The position numbers and the translations under genes were made by a program. A stretch of 34,167 bases of DNA from Chitinophagaceae bacterium (GTDB lineage: Bacteria; Bacteroidota; Bacteroidia; Chitinophagales; Chitinophagaceae), in NCBI GenBank assembly GCA_947371755.1, contig CANBQT010000034.1, positions 1 through 34,167 on the forward strand. The letters are read 5' to 3'. The notes under the pieces were generated by a model, which did not search any database, was not told the DNA's origin, and saw only the letters and a program-made list of their open reading frames with translations. Shown here piece after piece: positions 25,600 to 33,417 of this stretch. Within the stretch, counting starts at the first letter, position 1, and the number at the start of each line of letters is the position of its first letter.

Positions 25600-25926
25600 A
25601 TGACAATCGAACAAGCACAAAAAGACGTTGATCAGTGGATCAAAACAGTTGGAGTTCGTTATTTTAATGAGTTAACGAATCTGGGTATTTTGATGGAAGA
25701 AGTGGGTGAAATGAGCCGACTCATGGTTCGGCAATATGGAGAACAATCCTTCAAGGAATCTGATAAAAATAAAGACCTGGCCGATGAAATGGCAGATGTA
25801 CTTTGGGTATTAATCTGTCTGGCTAACCAAACAGGTGTTAGCCTTACTGATGCTCTTGAAAAGAATTTTGAGAAGAAAAACTTGCGTGATGCTACCCGTC
25901 ATCAGGAAAATGAGAAGCTTCAATAG
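25600..25926 (+). CDS. MazG-like nucleotide pyrophosphohydrolase
   Basis: A 108-residue single-domain MazG-superfamily protein. The metal motif is EEVGEMSRLMVR (ExxE) followed by DLADEMADVLWVLICLANQTG (ExxD). It is likely to hydrolyse nucleoside triphosphates to monophosphates and pyrophosphate; the preferred nucleotide is unknown. It is the third gene after dtd and the globin, 11 bases downstream. Confidence 0.88.
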   Translation: MTIEQAQKDVDQWIKTVGVRYFNELTNLGILMEEVGEMSRLMVRQYGEQSFKESDKNKDLADEMADVLWVLICLANQTGVSLTDALEKNFEKKNLRDATRHQENEKLQ

Positions 25927-25937
25927 CGGTAAAATCC

Positions 25938-25945
25938 TATTTTTG
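25938..25945 (+). promoter_or_regulatory. Bacteroidota -7 motif before glyS
   Basis: TATTTTTG matches TAnnTTTG and lies 8 bases before the ATG at 25954, so a transcript from it would be almost leaderless. It may be a chance match, since the gene can also be read from the dtd operon. Confidence 0.3.
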
Positions 25946-25953
25946 CGTCAATT

Positions 25954-27399
25954 ATGAGTACGCAACAAGACAATTTATTTCAGGCAATTATATCCCATGC
26001 TAAAGAGTATGGCTTTGTGTTTCCAAGTAGTGAGATTTACGACGGACTAAGCGCAGTATACGATTATGGTCCTTATGGGTCTGAACTTAAAAAGAATATC
26101 CGTGATTATTGGTGGAAGAGTATGACGCAGATGCACGAGAATATCGTGGGCATTGATGCGGCTATTTTTATGCATCCTACCACATGGAAAGCGAGTGGGC
26201 ACGTTGATAATTTCAGCGACCCCATGATAGATAACAGAGACAGTAAAAAACGTTACCGCGTTGATCATATTATTGAGGCGAAAGCAGATTCTTTAAAAGA
26301 GGCAGGTAAAGAAGCTGAGGCAACTGCTCTGATTGTTGCCATGGACGCACTATTAGCAAAAGATGATTTTGCAGGATTGAAGCAATTGATAGTGGATGAA
26401 AAAATTGTTTGTGGGGTGAGCGGTACAGCTAATTGGACAGATATTCGTCAGTTTAATTTAATGTTCTCTACTCAATTAGGTTCTGTGGCAGAAGATGCAG
26501 ATACTATTTATTTACGTCCGGAAACTGCGCAAGGTATTTTTGTGAACTTTTTGAATGTACAGAAAACGGCGCGAATGAAAGTGCCTTTTGGCATTGCTCA
26601 AACTGGAAAAGCTTTTAGAAACGAAATTGTAGCACGTCAGTTCATATTCCGTATGCGTGAATTTGAACAAATGGAAATGCAATTCTTTGTTCGTCCTGGC
26701 ACAGAAGGTCAGTGGTATCAGTACTGGAAGGAAGCTCGTTTACAATGGCATCTGAGCTTAGGAATTGATCCTGCCAAATATCGCTACCATGATCACGTAA
26801 AGTTGGCGCACTATGCAAAAGAAGCCTGTGATATAGAATTTAATTTCCCGATTGGATTTAAAGAGGTAGAAGGTATTCATTCAAGAAGCGATTTTGATTT
26901 ATCACAACATCAGATCTATAGCAAAAAGAAATTGCAATATTTCGATACAGAGATCAATCAAAACTACGTGCCTTATGTAGTTGAAACTTCTATTGGATTA
27001 GATAGAATGTTCTTGTTAATCCTGTCGAATGCGTACGAAGAAGAAACCATCAATAAGGAAGATGGCACTACAGATAGCCGTGTGGTGTTGCATATCCCAG
27101 CAAAAATTGCACCCGTAAAATTGGCGATACTTCCTTTAACTAAGAAAGATGGCTTACCAGAAATTGCACGAGATTTAATGAATGAATGCAAGCCTTACTT
27201 CAAATGTTTCTATGAAGAGAAAGATGCCATTGGTAAGCGTTACAGAAGACAAGACGCCATTGGTACTCCATTCTGCGTAACCATCGATCATCAAACAAAA
27301 GAAGACAATACAGTAACTATCCGATATAGAGACTCAATGAAACAAGAAAGGATCCTGATCAGTAAGATCAAGGACCTTGTTTTAGAAGAAACCTTTTAA
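25954..27399 (+). CDS. glyS: Glycyl-tRNA synthetase, homodimeric type
   Basis: This 481-residue class II synthetase is the single-chain (alpha2) type, not the alpha/beta tetramer. It charges tRNA-Gly. Visible elements are EYGFVFPSSEIYDGLSAVYD at the start, the glycine and ATP site around LRPETAQGIFVNF, and motif 2 IGFRNEI-type text (KAFRNEIVARQFIFRMREFEQME). Motif 3 is VVETSIGLDRMFL, and a C-terminal anticodon-binding domain follows. The ATG at 25954 gives the usual start. It is followed by a strong bidirectional terminator shared with the convergent serine hydrolase gene. Confidence 0.97.
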   Translation: MSTQQDNLFQAIISHAKEYGFVFPSSEIYDGLSAVYDYGPYGSELKKNIRDYWWKSMTQMHENIVGIDAAIFMHPTTWKASGHVDNFSDPMIDNRDSKKRYRVDHIIEAKADSLKEAGKEAEATALIVAMDALLAKDDFAGLKQLIVDEKIVCGVSGTANWTDIRQFNLMFSTQLGSVAEDADTIYLRPETAQGIFVNFLNVQKTARMKVPFGIAQTGKAFRNEIVARQFIFRMREFEQMEMQFFVRPGTEGQWYQYWKEARLQWHLSLGIDPAKYRYHDHVKLAHYAKEACDIEFNFPIGFKEVEGIHSRSDFDLSQHQIYSKKKLQYFDTEINQNYVPYVVETSIGLDRMFLLILSNAYEEETINKEDGTTDSRVVLHIPAKIAPVKLAILPLTKKDGLPEIARDLMNECKPYFKCFYEEKDAIGKRYRRQDAIGTPFCVTIDHQTKEDNTVTIRYRDSMKQERILISKIKDLVLEETF

Positions 27400-27401
27400 A
27401 T

Positions 27402-27438
27402 AAAAAAAACGCCCCGAAAAATTCGGGGCATTTTTTTT
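27402..27438. terminator. Bidirectional terminator between glyS and the serine hydrolase gene
   Basis: GCCCCGAA (27411-27418) and TTCGGGGC (27422-27429) form a perfect stem with an AAA loop, flanked by eight A and eight T, so it works in both directions. The T-run touches the serine hydrolase stop codon. Confidence 0.93.
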
Positions 27439-28948
27439 ATTTCGTCTTTTGAAAATGAAACCCATCTAAATTCAATCCATCTATTTTTCCCTCATTATTT
27501 AATTGAAACTGAAGATCGCCTTTCCCATACCATTTTTTGGCAAACTCAGCTTTAAAATTATCGTAATTCCAATGAGATAATTTACCGGCATTATTGTTAT
27601 TATTCAGAAGAAAGGATAATTCATTATTATCAAAACTGATTACCACTTTCCCATATAACTGATCTTCATACACGCCTGCATATTCTTTTAAATCAAATGT
27701 AGGGTGAGTATTCAAGACTCTTTTATTATTGGCATCTGCCTCTGCTTTTTCTCCAGCTGCATGAATGTCGCCATACAATTTTAAGAATTCTTTACTCCAA
27801 TCTCGATTGCCACCCAAGGCAAAATAATCGATTGTTTTAAACATGAGTGCATGTCTTACTTCTACATGATCAAGGTTTCCAAAAATATATACTGCGATAT
27901 TTTCTTCAGGCATTTGTGCATTAATGGCAACAGCACCCGCTAAACTCCCTGTGTGAAAATTTAGTTTCTTTCCTCTGTAATCCTGTTGAAACCAGCCCAA
28001 TGCATAGGTCATGAAATTTGGCTTGGTTAATTCCTTCGTTGGATAGAATTGTTCAGGAGTTACAAGGGTTTGAGGACGAAACATTTCTTTCCAGGTTTCT
28101 GTTTTCAATAATCTGCCTCCAGCATATTTACTGCTATCCATCATCGTCTTGATCCAAATGCCCATATCATCAATGCAGGAAAGCACAGAACCCGCGGGCC
28201 CTACTACGTCTGCAATATCTCTGCTGATAACTTGTATTTTTTTCTCGATTCTAAAATGCGGTGAAGCGATATTGGTACTTGTAATCTGAGCGATTTGGGA
28301 AAAGGTATTGGTCATTCCCAAAGGTTGAAAAATATTTTGACGAATAAAATCAATCCAAGGTATACCACTTACTTTTTCGATTACTTTTCCAGCAGCCAGA
28401 TAAAATATATTCTGATATATAAAGCTTGATCGCATGGAATAGCTTGGTTTTACCAGTCGCATTTTTTCAAGGATCTCATCAGCAGTTAAATGGTTATCAC
28501 CCCAAAGAAAGTCAGCATTTCCTACTCCGGAATTGTGTAAGAACAGATCTCTGACTTTAAGTTCACGGGTAACCCATGGGTCGTATAATTGGAATTCTGG
28601 CAGGTATTTAATTACAGGATCGTCCCATTTAACTTTTCCCTGATCTACTAAGATTCCCATACAAGTAGCTGTCATTGCTTTAGTGGTAGAGGCGCAATTA
28701 AAAAGGGTTTGGTTATTTACCGCTTGGGTTGTTCCCAATGTTGTAACTCCATAACCTTTTTTAAAGATCACCTGATTGTCTTTAACTACTACTATGCCCA
28801 ATCCCGGGGCTTCCCAGTCATTTACGGCCTGCTGCACATAGGCATCAAATAAGGATAAGCTGTCAACTGCCTTTGTTTTTTTCTGTGCCTCCACAGAAAC
28901 GATTGAAAGTAAAAAACCTATGGTTAATAGGAAGTTCCATTTTTTCAT
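27437..28948 (-). CDS. Exported serine hydrolase (class C beta-lactamase / penicillin-binding family)
   Basis: A 503-residue protein from the ATG at 28948. A signal peptide (FLLTIGFLLSIVSVEAQ) is followed by a class C beta-lactamase-like domain. The SxxK motif is S87-T-T-K90 (CASTTKAMT), the YxN motif is in FIYQNIFYLAAG, and the HTG motif is in LNFHTGSLAG. A C-terminal domain (about 400-503) carries EYAGVYEDQLYGKVVI, resembling DUF3471. Substrate (peptide, ester or lactam) is unknown; antibiotic resistance should not be assumed. An ORF extension upstream to a TTG overlaps the divergent gene and is rejected. It is divergent from the GH172 gene with a 65-base gap. Confidence 0.88.
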   Translation of the reverse strand: MKKWNFLLTIGFLLSIVSVEAQKKTKAVDSLSLFDAYVQQAVNDWEAPGLGIVVVKDNQVIFKKGYGVTTLGTTQAVNNQTLFNCASTTKAMTATCMGILVDQGKVKWDDPVIKYLPEFQLYDPWVTRELKVRDLFLHNSGVGNADFLWGDNHLTADEILEKMRLVKPSYSMRSSFIYQNIFYLAAGKVIEKVSGIPWIDFIRQNIFQPLGMTNTFSQIAQITSTNIASPHFRIEKKIQVISRDIADVVGPAGSVLSCIDDMGIWIKTMMDSSKYAGGRLLKTETWKEMFRPQTLVTPEQFYPTKELTKPNFMTYALGWFQQDYRGKKLNFHTGSLAGAVAINAQMPEENIAVYIFGNLDHVEVRHALMFKTIDYFALGGNRDWSKEFLKLYGDIHAAGEKAEADANNKRVLNTHPTFDLKEYAGVYEDQLYGKVVISFDNNELSFLLNNNNNAGKLSHWNYDNFKAEFAKKWYGKGDLQFQLNNEGKIDGLNLDGFHFQKTK

Positions 28949-29013
28949 GACTGATTTTTTATCAATATAAGTAAAATAAAAAACTAAATTTAACCTATAC
29001 AAAAATTGCTGCC

Positions 29014-30174
29014 ATGAAACAGACAATCCTCACTTTTATAACTTGCTTGCTCGTTACAATTTCTTTTGCTCAGATGCCACATAATGGCATTGAAAATAAT
29101 CTTGGAAATATTTTTCGGATGTCGAATGCAAAAACGAGGTCTATCAGTCCTGAAAATTATAATGGCGCGAAAGGGAGGGGTGGAATGGCTGAAAGCGGAA
29201 CAGGATCTTCTGCTGCTCGCGATTTGGGAGTGGGCTGGAAAATAAACCCTTGTGTTGTGATTAAAGCTAAAACAACATTTACAATAGCAGAAATTGATAG
29301 TGCAGGTTCGATACAACATATCTGGATGACCCCTACAGGAAACTGGCGAAATTCTATTCTACGATTTTATTGGGATGGAGAAACATCTCCTTCTGTAGAA
29401 GTACCCGTGGGAGATTTTTTTGGAATGGGCTGGGGTAAATATGCAGCGCTGAATTCACTGCCTGTGACTGTTAATCCAGGAAGTGCATTCAATTGCTATT
29501 GGCCTATGCCGTTTAGAAAAAAGTGCAGGATCACCATGGAGAATATTGATGAAAAAGACATGACACTATTTTATCAGGTTGATTATGTGTTAACTGATGT
29601 TCCATCTGATGCAGCATATTTTCATGCTCAATTCAGGAGAGTGAATCCGCTCCCTTACAAAACTGATTATGTGTTGTTGGATAATGTAAAAGGAAAGGGA
29701 CAATATGTGGGAACCTATATTGCATGGGGAGTGCACAATAATGGCTGGTGGGGGGAAGGAGAAATTAAATTTTTTATGGATGATGATGGAAAGTATCCAA
29801 CCATTTGCGGAACTGGAACAGAAGATTATTTCTGTGGATCGTACGACTTTGATACCGAGAAGAAAAATGCTGCAGGTGTTATGGAATCGAATTATACCGA
29901 ATTCTCAACTGCATATGCAGGTTTGCATCAAGTGATTAAGGGAGATGGACATTATAGTATGGCACAAAGATTTGGCATGTATCGTTGGCATATTACTGAT
30001 CCGATTCGTTTCGAGAAAAATTTAAAAGTTACGATCCAGGCTTTGGGTTGGAGAGATGGGGGAAGATACCTGCCATTACAGGATGATATTGCTTCTACTG
30101 TATTTTGGTATCAAACTGCAGGGCATGCTGTATTCCCAAAATTTCCTAGTAAGGATGAATTAGAAGTAGATTGA
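29014..30174 (+). CDS. Exported DUF2961 / GH172-family protein
   Basis: A 386-residue protein with a signal peptide (ILTFITCLLVTISFAQ). The mature part matches DUF2961, now glycoside hydrolase family 172, which includes difructose-dianhydride and D-arabinofuranosidase enzymes. Typical segments are HIWMTPTGNWRNSILRFYWDG, VEVPVGDFFGMGWG, the Glu-rich GWWGEGEIKFFMDDDG and ICGTGTEDYFCGSYDF. The Glu residues in the last two are plausible catalytic acids. The true substrate is unknown, and no SusC/SusD or other sugar genes are nearby. The start is the ATG at 29014, with no clear ribosome binding site. Confidence 0.85.
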   Translation: MKQTILTFITCLLVTISFAQMPHNGIENNLGNIFRMSNAKTRSISPENYNGAKGRGGMAESGTGSSAARDLGVGWKINPCVVIKAKTTFTIAEIDSAGSIQHIWMTPTGNWRNSILRFYWDGETSPSVEVPVGDFFGMGWGKYAALNSLPVTVNPGSAFNCYWPMPFRKKCRITMENIDEKDMTLFYQVDYVLTDVPSDAAYFHAQFRRVNPLPYKTDYVLLDNVKGKGQYVGTYIAWGVHNNGWWGEGEIKFFMDDDGKYPTICGTGTEDYFCGSYDFDTEKKNAAGVMESNYTEFSTAYAGLHQVIKGDGHYSMAQRFGMYRWHITDPIRFEKNLKVTIQALGWRDGGRYLPLQDDIASTVFWYQTAGHAVFPKFPSKDELEVD

Positions 30175-30270
30175 TTTCTCAGAACATATATTTATTTATT
30201 GCAATTTTTCGGCATTTATGAATTAATGTGTAGAATTTTTATATTTTCAAAAATAGAAATCTCCCCCATT

Positions 30271-30278
30271 TAGGTTTG
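30271..30278 (+). promoter_or_regulatory. Bacteroidota -7 motif before the PAS kinase
   Basis: TAGGTTTG matches TAnnTTTG. It lies about 113 bases before the ATG at 30391 in the otherwise empty 30175-30390 gap. No matching -33 is seen. Confidence 0.3.
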
Positions 30279-30390
30279 TACAAAATCTTTTTTCAATTAC
30301 CCACTAATTGAATGAAATCTTTGTAGTTGTATTTTATTTCTTTAGCTCAAATGGGTTGAAAGAATATCTATTACATTTTCAATATACAGC

Positions 30391-31587
30391 ATGCAAACAG
30401 AACAGGAGATTGGTCAGTTAAAAGAAAAACTACGTGTTCTTGAATCTGAGAACAAACAACTCAAGGATAATATCATTGAAATAAATCAGGCAAAGGAACT
30501 TTACCTCAAAATATTTGAGGATTTTCCAGCATTGATATGGCGTTCTGGGTTAGATATGAAATGCGATTATTTCAATCAAACTTGGTTAGAATTTAGAGGT
30601 AGAACGCTCGAACAAGAAAAAGGTGATGGCTGGATAGAAGGCGTTCACCTAGACGATGTAGAATCTTGTGTGCAAACCTATATTGCTGCCTTTCAAAAAA
30701 GGGAAGCCTTTGTTATTGAATATCGAATAAAAAATAAGTCTGGTGACTGGGCCTGGATCAGGGATTTCGGAAGGCCCTTTTATGATCTGGATAATACATT
30801 TTTAGGCTATTTGGGTTCTTGTTATGATATCACAGAAATTAAGAATCATGAAGCCTTACTTTTAGAATTGAATGAAACTAAAGATAAGTTCTTATCTATT
30901 ATTAGTCATGACTTAAGAAATCCGATTAACACTGTTGTTGGGTTGAGTGCATTGTTAGAGAAAAATGTTTCCAAAAAAGATTTTCATTCCGCTGAAGAGT
31001 ATGCAAAATATATTCATCAATCAACGGTAAGAATTAAACAACTATTATTGAATTTGTTGGAATGGTCTGTTTCTCAAAGCGGAAGAATGAATTTTAAGCC
31101 TACAAAAATTAGTGTAAAATCAATTATCAATGAAGTATTGGAATTAGCAGAAGAAATGCTGAAACAAAAAGAGATTGATGTATCCGTGAATTTTATTGAG
31201 AACGATAAAATAATTGTGGATAAGGAAATGATCAGTACTGTTATTAGAAATTTCATAACCAATGCAATTAAGTTTTGTTACCCCAATGGGAAAATTGCTG
31301 TCAATTGTGAAATAAAAGATCAGGTATTTGTAATAAGTATTTCCGATAATGGTATTGGAATGTCGCCTGAAATACTCAAAAGTTTATTTATCATTGGTGA
31401 AACTATTTCTAGTAAAGGAACAAATAATGAAACTGGTACTGGTATAGGTTTGCTTTTATGTAAAGAATTCATCGAAAAACACCAGGGAGAAATTGAAGTG
31501 GAGAGTGAAGAAGGAAAGGGAAGTACTTTTAAATTACATCTACCCTTAGACATGAAATTCAATGAAACCGAAGCAGTGTTCAATTAA
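30391..31587 (+). CDS. Soluble PAS-domain histidine kinase
   Basis: A 398-residue cytoplasmic kinase with no signal peptide or membrane helix. An N-terminal coiled coil (about 1-35) leads into a PAS/PAC domain (about 40-155), with PALIWRSGLDMKCDYFNQTW and the PAC segment WAWIRDFGRPFYD. The HisKA box LSIISHDLRNPINTVVG has phospho-acceptor His173. The ATPase domain has N-box FITNAIKFCYP, G1 DNGIGMSP and G2 GTGIGLLLCKEF. The HisKA region is close to that of the TPR kinase at 9560, so they share a subfamily. No response regulator lies next to it. Its stop is 1 base from that of the convergent ATPase gene. Confidence 0.92.
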   Translation: MQTEQEIGQLKEKLRVLESENKQLKDNIIEINQAKELYLKIFEDFPALIWRSGLDMKCDYFNQTWLEFRGRTLEQEKGDGWIEGVHLDDVESCVQTYIAAFQKREAFVIEYRIKNKSGDWAWIRDFGRPFYDLDNTFLGYLGSCYDITEIKNHEALLLELNETKDKFLSIISHDLRNPINTVVGLSALLEKNVSKKDFHSAEEYAKYIHQSTVRIKQLLLNLLEWSVSQSGRMNFKPTKISVKSIINEVLELAEEMLKQKEIDVSVNFIENDKIIVDKEMISTVIRNFITNAIKFCYPNGKIAVNCEIKDQVFVISISDNGIGMSPEILKSLFIIGETISSKGTNNETGTGIGLLLCKEFIEKHQGEIEVESEEGKGSTFKLHLPLDMKFNETEAVFN

Positions 31588-31588
31588 T

Positions 31589-33133
31589 TCAACCTGCCCA
31601 ACCTTCCCGATCCAGGTTTCTATAATTGATGGCTTCCGCTACATGTTCAGGTTTGATATCTGCTGAGGCTTCGAGGTCTGCAATGGTTCTACTTACTTTG
31701 AGAATTCTGTCATAAGCTCTTGCGCTCAAATTTAATTTTTCCATAGAGCGTTTCAATAAATTCTCGCCAATCGGACTGATGCTACAAATGTCTCGTACTA
31801 ATTTGCTACTCATTTGCGCATTAGCGTAAACACCATTATTTTCTTTGAATCTGCTGGCTTGAATTTCTCTTGCTTTCAAAACTCTTGTTCTAATGGTAGC
31901 TGAGTTTTCGGATTTGTATTGGTTATTACTTAATTCGGAATAAGCAACTGGTGTAACTTCCACGTGCAGATCTATTCTGTCTAAGAGTGGTCCAGAAACT
32001 TTATTCAGATATTTTGGAACAGTGCCTGGTAAACAGGTACAGGCCTTTTCAGGGTGATTAAAATAGCCGCAAGGGCAGGGGTTCATGGATGCAATCAGCA
32101 TAAAATTACTGGGAAATTCTAAAGACATTCTGGCGCGTGAGATGTTTACAATTCTTTCTTCCATTGGTTGCCGCATTACTTCTAATACAGTGCGTTTGAA
32201 TTCAGGTAATTCGTCTAAGAATAAAACCCCGTTATGTGCTAATGATATTTCACCAGGTTGCGGGTTACTACCTCCACCCACTAAGGCAATATCGGAGATC
32301 GTATGATGGGGAGACCGAAACGGCCGCTTGCTGATCAAAGAACTTCCTGCAGCTAATTTTCCGGCAACACTATGGATCTTGGTGGTTTCTAAAGCCTCTT
32401 GCAAACTTAAAGGAGGTAAAATAGTAGGTAAACGTTTCGCGAGCATTGTTTTACCGGCACCAGGGGGGCCGATCAGTATGGCGTTGTGCGCACCAGCAGC
32501 TGCAATTTCTAATGCTCGTTTGATATTTTCCTGACCCTTCACATCACTAAAATCAATATCGAAATCATATTGATCGTGAAAGAATTCTTCACGGGTATTT
32601 ACAACTACCGGTTCTATACAGGATTCGTTTTCAAAGAATGCTACCAATTCAGTGATATGCGATACCCCGTATACATTTAATTGAGAAACCATACCTGCCT
32701 CTCTTTCATTTTCTTTTGGAACGATTAATCCAAAAAAACCTTCTTTACGTGTTTGTATGGCAATAGGCAAAGCACCTTTAATAGGTTGGATACTACCATC
32801 TAAACTTAGTTCACCCATGATCACAAAATCATTGAGACGCTCTCGTCTTGATAATTGTTCACTCGCTGCTAATACTGCCATGGCAATGGGCAGATCAAAA
32901 GCCGAACCTGATTTTCTAATGTCGGCGGGAGCAAGATTCACCACCACTTTAGTTCTTGGCATATAATAGCCATTCGATTTAATAGAACTCTCCGTACGTT
33001 GAATACTTTCTCTTACAGCAATATCAGGCATCCCTACGATAGAATATCCCTGCCCCATACTCACATTCACTTCAATGGTAATAGTAATTGCTTCTACCCC
33101 AAAAACGGAACTGCCAAATGTCTTAACTAACAT
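31589..33133 (-). CDS. YifB/ComM-family Mg-chelatase-like AAA ATPase
   Basis: A 514-residue protein. The N-terminal domain (about 1-180) is the ChlI-like segment beginning VKTFGSSVFGVEAI and containing GMPDIAVRES. The AAA+ domain has Walker A GPPGAGKTMLAKR and Walker B GVLFLDELPEF. The Cys-rich NPCPCGYFNHPEKACTC is typical of the family. ComM members help branch migration during natural transformation in other bacteria. Together with the HhH protein at 8632 this hints at, but does not prove, DNA uptake. The ATG at 33133 is preferred over the TTG one codon upstream. Confidence 0.92.
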   Translation of the reverse strand: MLVKTFGSSVFGVEAITITIEVNVSMGQGYSIVGMPDIAVRESIQRTESSIKSNGYYMPRTKVVVNLAPADIRKSGSAFDLPIAMAVLAASEQLSRRERLNDFVIMGELSLDGSIQPIKGALPIAIQTRKEGFFGLIVPKENEREAGMVSQLNVYGVSHITELVAFFENESCIEPVVVNTREEFFHDQYDFDIDFSDVKGQENIKRALEIAAAGAHNAILIGPPGAGKTMLAKRLPTILPPLSLQEALETTKIHSVAGKLAAGSSLISKRPFRSPHHTISDIALVGGGSNPQPGEISLAHNGVLFLDELPEFKRTVLEVMRQPMEERIVNISRARMSLEFPSNFMLIASMNPCPCGYFNHPEKACTCLPGTVPKYLNKVSGPLLDRIDLHVEVTPVAYSELSNNQYKSENSATIRTRVLKAREIQASRFKENNGVYANAQMSSKLVRDICSISPIGENLLKRSMEKLNLSARAYDRILKVSRTIADLEASADIKPEHVAEAINYRNLDREGWAG

Positions 33134-33417
33134 CAAATATTAAATTATCACAGTAAGTTAGTCAAACATGGGGAAGCCCATTTTTTGAAAAGCTAAAATG
33201 ATTTCAGTTGTCAAAATGATTTGCTTATTCATTCCATGTTGTATAAAATCAGCAAACAGTCATTTTAATTTATTTTATTAAGTTCAAGCTTAATATAATG
33301 GAATATTTTGTTTAATCTTTGTTAGAGCATTTTGAATTTATCCCCCCAAAAATGACAAGGAATTTTAAATGCTTCTTTTATTACCTATTTCTTTATTCGA
33401 TTTTTTAGTGTCTTGCC

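Noticed and set aside
28949..29026. N-terminal extension of the serine hydrolase
   Set aside because: It would overlap the start of the divergent GH172 gene and bury the signal peptide.
33278..33293. TTAAG/CTTAA inverted repeat in the gap before the partial PAS gene
   Set aside because: Only 5-bp arms in AT-rich sequence; likely chance.
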